The notes beneath the pieces were generated by a model. That model saw nothing but the letters and a program-made list of their open reading frames with translations. It was not told where the DNA came from and made no database searches. A stretch of 64,000 bases of DNA from Quadrisphaera sp. RL12-1S (GTDB lineage: Bacteria; Actinomycetota; Actinomycetes; Actinomycetales; Quadrisphaeraceae), in the NCBI RefSeq assembly GCF_014270065.1, contig NZ_JACNME010000006.1:209237-273236 (forward strand). Direction: 5' to 3'. A program made the position numbers and the translations under genes. Shown here piece after piece: positions 32,046-40,767 of the stretch; positions within the stretch are counted from its first letter, which is position 1; every line of letters starts with the position of its first letter.

Positions 32046-32615
32046 ATGACCGCGCTGGAGGACCGTCCGGGCACCGCGCTGCTGGTCGTCGACGTGCAGG
32101 CCGACGTCGTCGGCGGGGCACTGCGGCGTGACGAGGTGGTGAGCGCCATCGCCGGCCTCGTCGAGCGCGCCCGCTCCGAGGGCGTCCCGGTCGTGTGGGT
32201 GCAGCACTCCGACGAGGGCCTGCCCGAGGGCAGCGACGGGTGGCGGATCGTCGAGGAGCTGCAGCCCGCCGGTGGCGAGCCCGTCGTGCACAAGCGCTAC
32301 GGCGACAGCTTCGAGGCCACGGACCTCGAGGAGGTGCTGGCGCAGCGGCGGGTGGGCCGGCTCGTGGTGACCGGCGCCGAGACCGACGCCTGCATCCGCT
32401 CCACCCTCCACGGCGCCTTCACGCGCGGCTACGACGTCACGCTCGTCGCGGACGCGCACACCGCAGGCGACAAGACCGCCTGGGGCGCCCCGCCGGTGGC
32501 CGACGTCGTCGCGCACACCAACCTCTACTGGCAGTTCCAGCGAGCGCCCGGCCGCACCGCTGAGGTCGTCCCCGCTGCGGACGTCTCGCTGGGGTCCGGC
32601 GCGGCGGGAGCGTGA
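32046..32615 (+). CDS. Isochorismatase-family cysteine hydrolase
   Basis: 189 residues with the catalytic triad of the family: Asp in ALLVVDVQ, Lys in VVHKRYGDSF and Cys in GAETDACIRSTLHGAF. Members hydrolyse amides such as nicotinamide, isochorismate or N-carbamoyl compounds. No siderophore gene is nearby, and pncB is 14 kb away, so the substrate is open. The stop overlaps the start of the next gene (GTGATG), which suggests co-expression. Confidence 0.88.
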   Translation: MTALEDRPGTALLVVDVQADVVGGALRRDEVVSAIAGLVERARSEGVPVVWVQHSDEGLPEGSDGWRIVEELQPAGGEPVVHKRYGDSFEATDLEEVLAQRRVGRLVVTGAETDACIRSTLHGAFTRGYDVTLVADAHTAGDKTAWGAPPVADVVAHTNLYWQFQRAPGRTAEVVPAADVSLGSGAAGA

Positions 32616-33700
32616 TGACCCGACGCGGCCTGCTGGCCGTCTCGGCGGCCGCGGGGTCCGCGGTGCTGGCCGCCTGCGGCTCGACCAGCACCCCGTCGCC
32701 CCCACCGACGACGACGCCCGCGACGTCGGCAGCTCCGCCGCCGCCCACGAGCAGCCCCCCGCCCACCGGCGCCACCACGGGCCAGGGGCCGCGGGTGCTC
32801 ACCGACCTGCCCTACGCGGCGGCGGTGGAGCGGGCGCACCTGGTGGACCTCTACCTGCCGGACCCCTCGGTCACGCCCGGCCCGTGGCCGGTGGTGCTCT
32901 TCTTCCCCGGATCGGCCTGGCGCAGCGGTGACGCCAAGGGCGGTCCCACCGAGCTGTCCGGCGGGACGACCGCGGCGCTGCTGGCGCAGCGGTGGGGGCC
33001 GGCGGGGTTCGCCGTGGCGGGCGTCAACGTGCGCAGCAGCGCGCAGGCGGTCTTCCCCGGCCCGCTGCACGACGCGAAGGCCGCGGTGCGGTACCTGCGC
33101 TCGCGCGCGGCCGAGCTGGGCCTCGACCCCGCCCGCTTCGCCACGATGGGGACCAGCAGCGGCGGGTGGTGCGCGTCCATGACCGGGCTGGTCAGCGGCG
33201 TGGCCGACCTCGAGGGCGCTGACCTGGGCCACGCCGACCAGAGCAGCGCGGTGCAGGCCGTGGTGGACCTCTTCGGCCCCACCGACTTCACGGCCATGGA
33301 CTCCCAGCTCGTGCCCGGGGGCCAGACCCACGACGGCGCCGACTCCGCAGAGTCCGCGCTCATGGGCTTCCCGATCCAGTCCGATCCCGAGGCCACCCAC
33401 CGCGCGGACCCGACCCGGTACGTCACCGCTGGCAGCCCCCCGCTGTGGGTCGCCCACGGCACCGCGGACGAGCTGGTGCCGCCCGGCCAGTCCGAGCTGC
33501 TCTTCGCCGCGTGCGAGCGCGCGGGCGCCAGCGCCACGCTCACCCTCGTGGCCGGGGCGGGGCACACCGACGCCTACCTCGCGAACGGCGCCCCCGACCG
33601 CGAGGTCCGCACCACCCGCGCCGGCCGGACCTCCAGCGGCACCGATCCCGACCCCACCTACGACGCCGTGCTCGCGTTCCTGCGGAGCGCCCTGGGCTGA
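32612..33700 (+). CDS. Lipoprotein alpha/beta hydrolase
   Basis: 362 residues. The twin-arginine start MMTRRGLLAVSAAAGSAVLAAC ends in a lipobox with C22, so it is a surface lipoprotein, possibly Tat-exported. A Pro/Thr-rich linker (23-60) precedes a carboxylesterase-like domain with the nucleophile in MGTSSGGWCASM, a PTDF segment and the His near AGAGHTDAY. It resembles lipases/esterases of the BD-FAE group. Start GTG 32612 or ATG 32615. Confidence 0.85.
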   Translation: MMTRRGLLAVSAAAGSAVLAACGSTSTPSPPPTTTPATSAAPPPPTSSPPPTGATTGQGPRVLTDLPYAAAVERAHLVDLYLPDPSVTPGPWPVVLFFPGSAWRSGDAKGGPTELSGGTTAALLAQRWGPAGFAVAGVNVRSSAQAVFPGPLHDAKAAVRYLRSRAAELGLDPARFATMGTSSGGWCASMTGLVSGVADLEGADLGHADQSSAVQAVVDLFGPTDFTAMDSQLVPGGQTHDGADSAESALMGFPIQSDPEATHRADPTRYVTAGSPPLWVAHGTADELVPPGQSELLFAACERAGASATLTLVAGAGHTDAYLANGAPDREVRTTRAGRTSSGTDPDPTYDAVLAFLRSALG

Positions 33701-33706
33701 CGACGA

Positions 33707-33738
33707 CGAAGGGCCCGGCCTGCTGGCCGGGCCCTTCG
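33707..33738. terminator. Bidirectional terminator
   Basis: A perfect 14-bp stem, CGAAGGGCCCGGCC/GGCCGGGCCCTTCG, with a TGCT tetraloop. It sits 6 bases after the lipoprotein gene stop and 7 bases after the 3' end of tRNA-Lys on the other strand, so it can serve both. Confidence 0.85.
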
Positions 33739-33745
33739 ACTGCTG

Positions 33746-33818
33746 TGCGCCCCCTGGGACTTGAACCCAGAACCCGCGGATTAAGAGTCCGCTGCTCTGC
33801 CAATTGAGCTAGAAGCGC
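33746..33818 (-). tRNA. tRNA-Lys (CTT)
   Basis: 73-base cloverleaf: acceptor GCGCTTC/GGGGCGC with two G-T pairs, anticodon stem GCGGA/TCCGC around CTCTTAA with anticodon CTT, T-loop GGTTCAAGTCC. The 3' CCA is not encoded. Confidence 0.95.
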
Positions 33819-33890
33819 GTGGTGCGGAGAACACACTACCAGCCCTGCGCCGGTGCGCACCGAGGGGTGCCCAGCCGGAGCAGCGCGGGG

Positions 33891-35279
33891 TCAGCGCGGC
33901 TCGAGGCGCAGCACCAGACCGTCCCGGGCCCGCAGCGTCACCAGGGCCTCGAGCACGGGCTCACGTCCGGGGACGGGACGCACGGCGCGGTCGCGCAGCA
34001 GCGCGGCCAGCACCAGCACCGCCTCCGTGAGGGCGAAGTCCCGTCCGATGCACAGCCGCGCTCCGGCGCCGAACGGCAGGTAGGCGCCGCGCGGCACCTC
34101 CGGGCCCTCCCCGGTGAACCGGCCCGGGTCGAAGCGCTCGGGGTCCGCGTGGGCGTCAGCGCGCCGCTGCAGCAGCCACGGGCTGACGATCACCAGGGTG
34201 CCGGCGGGCACGGACACGCCGTCCACGACGTCGTCGGACTCCGAGCGGCGGGTGACCACCCACGCGGGCGGGTAGAGCCGCAGCGACTCGTCCACCACGG
34301 CGCGGGTCCACGTGAGCTCGCGCAGGTCCTCCCAGGTCGGCGCCCGCAGCGCGGCCGGACCAGCCGGGTCCGCCGGGTCCGCCGGGTCTCCCGGGTCTCC
34401 AGGGCCGCCGAGGACGCGGTCCAGCTCGTCGTGCACCCGCTCCTGGGCCCGTGGGTGCTGCGCCAGCAGGTGCAGGGTCCACGTGAGGCAGGAGGCGACC
34501 GTCTCGTGGCCGGCGATGACCATGGTGACCAGTTCCCCGCGCACGGCCTCCGGGGGCAGCCGGCCCTCGTCGACGGCAGCGAGCAGGAGGCCCAGCAGGT
34601 CCTCCCCGAGCTCCCCGGCGGCGCGGCGGCGCGCCACCACCCGCTCGACCACCTCGTCCATGACGCGGTTGGCGCGGCGCAGGCGGCGCCGCGAGGGCGT
34701 GGGCAGCCAGCCCGGCACAGGCGTGCGGGCCCGGGAGACCACCACGCCGAGGGCCTCCAGGACGGCGGCGACCACGCGCTCGCCGTCGTCGACGCCCTCC
34801 GCGGTGACGTCACCGCCGAAGAGGGTGCGGCCCACCACCTCGAGCGTCGCCTGCAGGGCCGCGGCGTCGACGTCGACGAGACCGCCGCCGGCCGCGTCCC
34901 AGCGGGAGCGCAGGCGCTCGGCGGCCGCCACGGACTGCTCCGCGACGGCGACCAGGCCAGAGCGGTGGAACGCCGGCTGCGCCACGCGGCGCGCCTCGCG
35001 CCAGGCGCTGCCGTCGCTGGTGAGCAGGCCGCTGCCGGTGACCAGCGACAGCGCCCCGTACTGGACGGTGCGCTTGCTCCAGTTCCCCGCGTTCTCCACC
35101 AGCACGCGGCGCGCCCCCGCGACGGTGTTGACCAGCAGGACGGGGGTGCGCGGCAGGGGGAAGGCCACGTGGTCGCCCCAGCGCTGCACGGCGCCGCGCA
35201 GGTAGCCCAGCGGGTCCCGGCGGATGCCCAGCAGGTCGCGCAGCATGTCCCGCGGCAGGGGTCCCGGTGCGTCCAGCAC
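33891..35279 (-). CDS. Cytochrome P450
   Basis: Haem monooxygenase of 462 residues. The I-helix oxygen-binding motif is AGHETVAS, the K-helix ExxR is ESLRLYPP, and the haem loop FGAGARLCIG holds C410. The size and PPAW segment resemble the CYP102/CYP4-like fatty-acid group rather than short class I macrolide enzymes. A GDPGDPADPADPAGP run (near residues 290-310) is an unusual insertion. No ferredoxin or reductase gene is adjacent. Start GTG 35279. Confidence 0.92.
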   Translation of the reverse strand: MLDAPGPLPRDMLRDLLGIRRDPLGYLRGAVQRWGDHVAFPLPRTPVLLVNTVAGARRVLVENAGNWSKRTVQYGALSLVTGSGLLTSDGSAWREARRVAQPAFHRSGLVAVAEQSVAAAERLRSRWDAAGGGLVDVDAAALQATLEVVGRTLFGGDVTAEGVDDGERVVAAVLEALGVVVSRARTPVPGWLPTPSRRRLRRANRVMDEVVERVVARRRAAGELGEDLLGLLLAAVDEGRLPPEAVRGELVTMVIAGHETVASCLTWTLHLLAQHPRAQERVHDELDRVLGGPGDPGDPADPADPAGPAALRAPTWEDLRELTWTRAVVDESLRLYPPAWVVTRRSESDDVVDGVSVPAGTLVIVSPWLLQRRADAHADPERFDPGRFTGEGPEVPRGAYLPFGAGARLCIGRDFALTEAVLVLAALLRDRAVRPVPGREPVLEALVTLRARDGLVLRLEPR

Positions 35280-35320
35280 CGTGTAGCGCGCGTTGGGGCG
35301 GGCGGCGCCCGGCTGCGCGC

Positions 35321-35701
35321 TCAGAGGTACAGGCCGGTGGAGCCGGCCTCCACGCGGGGAGCGGCCACGGCGTGCAGGTCGCGCTCGCGCAGCAGCACGT
35401 AGTCGCGCCCTGACAGCTCCACCTCGGCGCGGTCCTCCGGGTCGAAGAGCACCCGGTCCCCCAGCTGCACCTGCCGGACGTGCTGGCCGACGGCCGCCAC
35501 CTCGCCCCAGGAGAGGCGCTTGCCGACGGCGGCCGTGGCGGGGATGACGATGCCGGAGCCTGAGCGGCGCTCACCGGCCTCGCGGTCCAGGGCCACCAGC
35601 ACCCGGTCGTGCAGCATCCGGATCGGCAGGCGCCCGTCGTCGCCGGTGGCGGCGGGTCCGGCGGCGGGTCCAGTGGGCGGGCTCGCGGGCGTGGTGCTCA
35701 C
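35321..35701 (-). CDS. groES: GroES-like co-chaperonin
   Basis: 126 residues with the Cpn10 fold: IRMLHDRVLV, GIVIPATAAVGKRLSWGEVAAVG and GDRVLFDPEDRAEVELSGRDYVLLRERDL. About 25 Pro/Ala/Gly-rich residues precede the domain. No groEL is adjacent, and the mobile-loop region (REAGERRSGSG) differs from canonical GroES, so this looks like an orphan paralogue. Start GTG 35701. Confidence 0.85.
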   Translation of the reverse strand: MSTTPASPPTGPAAGPAATGDDGRLPIRMLHDRVLVALDREAGERRSGSGIVIPATAAVGKRLSWGEVAAVGQHVRQVQLGDRVLFDPEDRAEVELSGRDYVLLRERDLHAVAAPRVEAGSTGLYL

Positions 35702-35761
35702 CCGCCGACGCTACCGCCGGCGGGTGAGCCCCCAGGACCGCCGTCCACAGGTCAGGGGGCG

Positions 35762-36031
35762 TCAGTGGCGGCGCTTGACCGCCAGGCCCGTGAACAGGCC
35801 CACCACCGCGACGACGGCCCCGCCGACGGCGGCCAGCCGCTCGACGCGCAGCGCGCCGTCACCGTCGAGCACCAGCTCCTTGGCCTTCGTCTTCGCGCTC
35901 TCCACGCCCTGCTGCGCCAGCGCCTTCGGCGCGACACGGGCGGCGAGCTCGTCGACGGTGGCGGCGAGGTGCTGCTGGTGGAGGCTGATCTCGCGCTCGA
36001 GGCGCGCGGGCTCGTCGGGCGGGACGCTCAT
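35762..36031 (-). CDS. DUF3618 protein
   Basis: 89 residues. LEREISLHQQHLAATVDELAARVAPKALAQ is the DUF3618 helix, followed by an ESAKTKAKELV segment and a C-terminal membrane helix (about 66-84) with basic VKRRH end. Common in actinobacteria; function unknown. It is divergent from bcp. Confidence 0.85.
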   Translation of the reverse strand: MSVPPDEPARLEREISLHQQHLAATVDELAARVAPKALAQQGVESAKTKAKELVLDGDGALRVERLAAVGGAVVAVVGLFTGLAVKRRH

Positions 36032-36129
36032 GGTCGGGACGCTAGTGGCAACAGCGACCCGCGGCAGCCCCGGCCCACCTGCTCGGACGCGTCATCGCCC
36101 GACCGGGCCGCGTCCGTTAGCCTCGGCGC

Positions 36130-36600
36130 GTGGCCGATCGCCTCGAGCCGGGTGACCTCGCCCCGGACTTCACGCTCCCCGCGACGCACGGCGGCAGCTG
36201 GACGCTCTCCGAGCACCGCGGCCGCTCCGTCGTCGTCTACTTCTACCCCGCGGCGGGCACGCCGGGCTGCACCACGCAGGCCTGCGACTTCCGCGACAAC
36301 CTCGGCTCCCTGGGCGCCGCGGGCTACGACGTGGTGGGGGTCTCCCCCGACCCGCTGCCCAAGCTCGAGGCGTGGTCGGCCGAGGAGCAGCTGCCCTTCC
36401 CGCTCGCCAGCGACACCGAGCGCGGCGTGGTCCAGCGCTGGGGCGCGTGGGGCGAGAAGACGATGTACGGCAAGACCACCACCGGCCTCCTGCGGTCCAC
36501 CGTCGTGGTCGGCCCGGACGGTGTGGTGACGCACGCGTCCTACAACGTCAAGGCCACCGGCCACGTGGCGCGGCTGCGCAAGGAGCTCGGCGTCGACTGA
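36130..36600 (+). CDS. bcp: Thioredoxin-dependent peroxiredoxin Bcp
   Basis: 156-residue thiol peroxidase that reduces H2O2 and organic peroxides. The peroxidatic C47 and resolving C52 are in AAGTPGCTTQACDFRD, the atypical 2-Cys Bcp pattern. GEKTMYGKTTTGLLRSTVVV is also typical. Start GTG 36130. Confidence 0.95.
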   Translation: MADRLEPGDLAPDFTLPATHGGSWTLSEHRGRSVVVYFYPAAGTPGCTTQACDFRDNLGSLGAAGYDVVGVSPDPLPKLEAWSAEEQLPFPLASDTERGVVQRWGAWGEKTMYGKTTTGLLRSTVVVGPDGVVTHASYNVKATGHVARLRKELGVD

Positions 36601-36608
36601 CCCACCAG

Positions 36609-36634
36609 CACCCCGCCGGTGCGCCGGCGGGGTG
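36609..36634 (+). terminator. Terminator hairpin of bcp
   Basis: CACCCCGCCGG/CCGGCGGGGTG (36609-36619 and 36624-36634) with a TGCG loop starts 8 bases after the bcp stop. The hairpin ends one base before the tRNA-Leu gene begins. Confidence 0.75.
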
Positions 36635-36635
36635 G

Positions 36636-36720
36636 GCGCGAGTGGTGAAACTGGCAGCCACGCAGGGTTTAGGTCCCTGTGCCTCCGGGCGTGCGGGTTC
36701 GAGTCCCGCCTCGCGCACCA
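36636..36720 (+). tRNA. tRNA-Leu (TAG)
   Basis: 85 bases with a long variable arm. Acceptor GCGCGAG/CTCGCGC, anticodon stem CAGGG/CCCTG around TTTAGGT with anticodon TAG, T-loop GGTTCGAGTCC, encoded ACCA end. Confidence 0.95.
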
Positions 36721-36759
36721 GACCCCCGCGGACCGGCCGCGTCAGCGTGGTCAGCGTGG

Positions 36760-37944
36760 TCAGCGCTCGCGCTGCGGCGTCCGGACCGCCACCGGCAGCG
36801 CGGGCTCCCGCAGGTCCACCACCAGCGGCTGGGCCGCAGCCGTCCGGCCCACCGGGCCCCGGCGCGCCAGCCTCATCGCAGGGGCCTCCACGACGACGAA
36901 GGACGCCCAGGCGACCGGCGTCACGACCACCAGCGCGACCAGCACGAAGACCAGCGGCGGGACGTGCCGGTGCAGGCCCGCGGCCACCAGCAGCTGCTGG
37001 ACGGCGAAGCCGTACACGTACACCCCGTAGGACAGGTCCCGACGGGCCCCGACCCGCGCCAGCGGCAGCACGACCGAGGCGGCGAGCAGCAGGAGGGTCA
37101 GCGGGAGCGCGGCCAGCGGACCGGCTGTGCCGGTGATCACGACCCCGGCCAGGACGACGGCGGAGACGCCGGAGGCAGCGCCGAGAGGCAGGCGGTGTGA
37201 GAGCAGCAGGAGCACCGCACCCGCCATGAACGCACTCACCATCTGCAGCGGGCGCTCGAGCACCGCGGGCCCGGGCTGCCCCAGCGCGTGGAGCACCGCG
37301 GCCAGGGCCGTCGTCGCCCCGAAGGCTGCCACGACGGCCGGCGTCAGCAGCCGTCGCGGCAGGAGGCTGACCCCCACTCCGACGAGCAGGTAGCACCCCG
37401 CCTCCCAGAACAGGGTCCACAGGGAGCCGTTCAGCGCCGGGTAGGGCGCACCGGACAGGACCGCGCCGATGCTGGGCTGCACCAGGCCGGGAGGGGCGTA
37501 CGGGTACAGGGCAGCGTTCCGCACCACGTAGGTCGCGGCGCTCGCCGCGTCCCACCCGCCCGTCCCGAGCACGGCGATCACCGGGGCGACGACGAACGCG
37601 GTGACCACGAGGCAGACGGCGAAACCCGGCACGATCCGCAGAGCCCGGGCCAGGTAGTACCGGCCCGCGCTGGTCCGCAGCCGGCTCCCCGTGATGAGGA
37701 ACCCCGACAGGCCGAAGAACCCCAGCACCGCCCAGGCGCCGAGGTTGGCGCCCCCCAGCTGCGGCTCGTCGCCGTACCCGCCGAGCACCCACGTGTGCGA
37801 GACGATCACCACCACGGCCAGCGCGAGGCGGATGGCGTTCAGCGCGTTGCGGCGCGGGTCGAAGCGGTCGGCGAGCGCAGCTCGCCGGGCCGACGGAGCC
37901 CCGCACCGGGGCGTGGGCACCGCGGCGGACCCGGGCTCGCGCAT
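36760..37944 (-). CDS. Acyltransferase 3 family membrane protein
   Basis: 394 residues with about ten helices. The conserved histidine is in VVVIVSHTWVL, FFGLSGFLITGSRL is the family's second motif, and the Arg in RALRIVPGF follows. Family members O-acetylate sugars, lipids or peptidoglycan. No sugar-synthesis genes are close, so the acceptor is unknown. It converges on tRNA-Leu. Confidence 0.88.
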   Translation of the reverse strand: MREPGSAAVPTPRCGAPSARRAALADRFDPRRNALNAIRLALAVVVIVSHTWVLGGYGDEPQLGGANLGAWAVLGFFGLSGFLITGSRLRTSAGRYYLARALRIVPGFAVCLVVTAFVVAPVIAVLGTGGWDAASAATYVVRNAALYPYAPPGLVQPSIGAVLSGAPYPALNGSLWTLFWEAGCYLLVGVGVSLLPRRLLTPAVVAAFGATTALAAVLHALGQPGPAVLERPLQMVSAFMAGAVLLLLSHRLPLGAASGVSAVVLAGVVITGTAGPLAALPLTLLLLAASVVLPLARVGARRDLSYGVYVYGFAVQQLLVAAGLHRHVPPLVFVLVALVVVTPVAWASFVVVEAPAMRLARRGPVGRTAAAQPLVVDLREPALPVAVRTPQRER

Positions 37945-38101
37945 CTCGACCTGCTCTCGCTGTCGTCGGCCGTGCCCCGAGCCCGTGACGCAGCGCCGGA
38001 GCAGTCCCGAGAGACGCTACGGGTGACACCCGTGGGCGATGTCCGGTTCGCACCGATCCGCTGACCCCCGCGCGAGGGCCACCGCCCTCGTCGGGGCGGT
38101 C

Positions 38102-38818
38102 TCAGGCGGCCAGGCGCACCACGTCGTCGAGGTAGCACTCCAGCTCGCCCTGGGTGCTGCCCGCCGCTCCCTGCACGTCGATCACCGCGGTGGCGCCGGG
38201 GGCGACCTGCGCGACCTGGCCCGCCGCCCGTCCGACGACGTTCCCCTCGAGGTCGTCGAAGCCGACGGCCACCGTGTACGAGGCCGGTGCGCCCGTGGAG
38301 TTGGTGACCGTCACCGAAGCCGTCAGGGCGCCGGCGTCGTCCTGCTGGCAGGTGTCCAGGACGGCGTCGTCCCAGGCCTGCGCACCACCAGCGGCCCCCG
38401 TCTCCTCAGTGGGCCCCGTCTGCTGGTCCGCGTCCTGTGCCGGGTCCTGTGCCGGGTCCGCGGTGACAGCCGGGTCCGCCGTGGGAGCTGCGTCCGCGCC
38501 CTGCGCCGACACCACTGGGTCCTCGGTCACCGCAGGGGCGCTCGTGGCGCCCCAGAGCAGGGAGGCGCCGAGCACGAGCACCACGGCGGTCGCGACCGCG
38601 CTCAGGCCGCTCACGACCACGCCCGCCACGGCCAGACCTCGGCCGGCCTTGCCGCCGGGTCGGGTGTGCAGGATGCCGACGATCGACGCGACCAGGCCCA
38701 CCGGCCAGAACACGAAGGCGGCGACCAGCCCCACCACCGCGGCCACCGAGGTCGCGCCGCGGGCAGGCGCCCCCGGCGCGGGGGCGGTGGGGTCGGGCTG
38801 CTCGAGGTCAGTGGACAC
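38102..38818 (-). CDS. DUF4190-like membrane protein with exported domain
   Basis: 238 residues. Two N-terminal helices (about 25-50 and 62-90) with PGGKAGRGLAVAGVVVSGL between them match DUF4190. An Asp/Ala/Pro/Thr-rich linker (95-145) follows, then a beta-rich extracytoplasmic domain with two cysteines (LDTCQQ, LECYLD) that could pair. The C-terminal part resembles FxLYD/secretion-associated folds. Function unknown. Start GTG 38818. Confidence 0.7.
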   Translation of the reverse strand: MSTDLEQPDPTAPAPGAPARGATSVAAVVGLVAAFVFWPVGLVASIVGILHTRPGGKAGRGLAVAGVVVSGLSAVATAVVLVLGASLLWGATSAPAVTEDPVVSAQGADAAPTADPAVTADPAQDPAQDADQQTGPTEETGAAGGAQAWDDAVLDTCQQDDAGALTASVTVTNSTGAPASYTVAVGFDDLEGNVVGRAAGQVAQVAPGATAVIDVQGAAGSTQGELECYLDDVVRLAA

Positions 38819-38942
38819 GGGTCTCCTCAGGGGTGTTCACACGCGGCTGGGCGCCGCCTGTGGATCTTCTGGGGGATCGTGGCAGAGGAGCTCCCGGGGC
38901 CAGTCCGGCCCAGCGCCGTGCGGGCGGGCGCGCAGCGCTGCG

Positions 38943-40580
38943 TCAGCGGTCCGCTACGACGCGCAGCGCCAGCAGGGCGACGTCGTCCTCGGGCTCCGCG
39001 GGCAGCACGCGCGCGAGGACGGCGTCGCACAGCTCCTCCAGGGGCAGGTGCCCCTCGGCCTCCAGCGCGGCCCGCAGCTCCTCCAGGCCCACGTCCAGCG
39101 ACGTGCCGCGGCGCTCCACCAGCCCGTCGGTGAACAGGAGCACGGTGCTGCCGAGGGGCAGCTCGGTCGTCCTCTCGCGGCGGGTGGTGGCCGGGTCGAT
39201 GCCCAGCAGCAGGTCGGTGTCGGCGTCCTCCAGCACCACCGCGGTGCCGTCCGGTCGGCGCAGCAGCGGCGGCGGGTGGCCGGCGTTGGACCAGACCAGG
39301 CGGCGCGGCGCGTCCGCGGGGACGCCGTCGCAGCCCGGGCGCGGGTCGAGCCGGGCGACGACAGCCGTGGCCGAGGTGGCCAGCTCCAGGCCCTCGACCG
39401 CCTCGTCCACGCACGTCAGCACGCGCGCGGGCCGGTGCCCGGTGGCGTGCGCGATACCGCGCACCAGCCCCCGGACCTGCCCCATCGCCGCCGCCGCGCG
39501 GGAGTCGTGCCCGATGACGTCCCCGATGACCAGCACGGTGCTGCCGTCGCGCTGGCGGAAGGCGTCGTACCAGTCCCCGCCGATCCTCGCCTCGACGGCG
39601 GCGCTCACGTAGCGGACGGCCAGCTCGACGCCGGGCGGGCTCGGCGGGGCGGTGAGGAGGCTGCGCTGCAGCGCGGAGCTCAGCTCCGCCTGCTCCCCGT
39701 AGAGGCGCGCGTTGTCGAGCGCGAGCCCCGCGCGGCGCGCCACCTCGCGGGCGGTGTCGAGCTCGGCGTCGGTGCGCACGGCCGCCGGGTCGGTGCGGAC
39801 CAGCGCCATCGCCCCGAGGGTGCGTCCCGCGGCGCTGAGCGGCACCACCAGCACCGACGCCGGGGCGAGCACCTCCAGGAGGGCGCGGGCGTCGTCGTCG
39901 CCCACCCAGTCCTGCAGGGGCGGGAGGGCGGGGACGAACACCTCGCGCCCGGTGCGCAGGCAGACCGCGATCGCGGCCTCGCGGCTCATGGTGGCCGCCT
40001 GGTAGCTGGCGTAGCGCTCCAGGACCGGGTCGAGCTCGGGGTCGCGGTGGGCGAAGCCCAGCGTGCGCCGCAGCCGGCCCGTCTGGACCAGCGTGACCGT
40101 GCACCAGTCCGCCAGCTCGGGCACCACGAGGTGCGCAAGCTCCCCCACGGCGATGCCCTGGTCGGAGCCGTGCGCGAGGAGCTCGCTGACGGCCCCGAGC
40201 AGCTCCAGGCGCCGCACGGTGCGGACCAGCTCCTCCTGGGCGCGGCGCCGCTCGGTGACGTCGATGAGGTGCACGTGGAGCACGTCGCCCTCGGGCACCA
40301 CGTGCACCGACAGCCACCTCTGGACGGTGGTGCCCCAGGCCTCGAAGGCCAGCGGTGAGCCCGTGCGGCGCGCCTCGGCGTAGGCCGGGCCGAAGTCGTG
40401 GTCGCGCGAGTGGGGGAAGAAGTCCCACAGCGACCTGCCGAGGACCTGCTCGCGCGGCACCCCGATGAGGGCCTCCGCGGGCCGGTTCATGCCGGTGACG
40501 CGGTCCTGGGGGTCGAGCCGGACCCACGACGGCGCGACGGCGTCGGGGAGGTCGTCAGGACCGTGGTGCTGGTCGGGCAC
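38943..40580 (-). CDS. PAS-GAF-PP2C (SpoIIE-type) phosphatase
   Basis: 545 residues. A PAS domain (about 18-120, WDFFPHSRDHDFGPAY) is followed by a GAF domain (about 150-300) and a SpoIIE/RsbU phosphatase domain (about 325-540) with GGDWYDAF, VIGDVIGHDSRAA and LLFTDGLVERR carrying metal-binding Asp residues. Such proteins dephosphorylate anti-anti-sigma factors in stress signalling; no partner is adjacent. GTG 40580 lies just downstream of a 12-bp tandem repeat that would otherwise encode RPHR repeats. Confidence 0.88.
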   Translation of the reverse strand: MPDQHHGPDDLPDAVAPSWVRLDPQDRVTGMNRPAEALIGVPREQVLGRSLWDFFPHSRDHDFGPAYAEARRTGSPLAFEAWGTTVQRWLSVHVVPEGDVLHVHLIDVTERRRAQEELVRTVRRLELLGAVSELLAHGSDQGIAVGELAHLVVPELADWCTVTLVQTGRLRRTLGFAHRDPELDPVLERYASYQAATMSREAAIAVCLRTGREVFVPALPPLQDWVGDDDARALLEVLAPASVLVVPLSAAGRTLGAMALVRTDPAAVRTDAELDTAREVARRAGLALDNARLYGEQAELSSALQRSLLTAPPSPPGVELAVRYVSAAVEARIGGDWYDAFRQRDGSTVLVIGDVIGHDSRAAAAMGQVRGLVRGIAHATGHRPARVLTCVDEAVEGLELATSATAVVARLDPRPGCDGVPADAPRRLVWSNAGHPPPLLRRPDGTAVVLEDADTDLLLGIDPATTRRERTTELPLGSTVLLFTDGLVERRGTSLDVGLEELRAALEAEGHLPLEELCDAVLARVLPAEPEDDVALLALRVVADR

Positions 40581-40594
40581 GCCGCCTCCTCCCA

Positions 40595-40666
40595 GTCGTC
40601 GGTGCGGTCGTCGGTGCGGTCGTCGGTGCGGTCGTCGGTGCGGTCGTCGGTGCGGTCGTCGGTGCG
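40595..40666. repeat. 12-bp tandem repeat, six copies
   Basis: GTCGTCGGTGCG is repeated six times without change, then once degenerate. It lies 15-86 bases upstream of the PAS-GAF-PP2C start, in its probable 5' leader. Confidence 0.93.
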
Positions 40667-40767
40667 GTGGTCGTGCCGTGACGACGCGGGGCCCCCGGGA
40701 ACCGACCCATCCTGCCAGCGCGGGGCTCACCAGCGCCCCAGGTCCGACCGTACGGCCGAACGGCGCC

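Noticed and set aside
37131..37142. Another GTGATCAC match inside the acyltransferase gene
   Set aside because: Only the 8-base palindrome is present in normal coding sequence, without CATGG or paired arms; a chance match.
40595..40666. Possible CRISPR array from regular repeats
   Set aside because: Units are 12 bp and contiguous without spacers; this is a simple tandem repeat.
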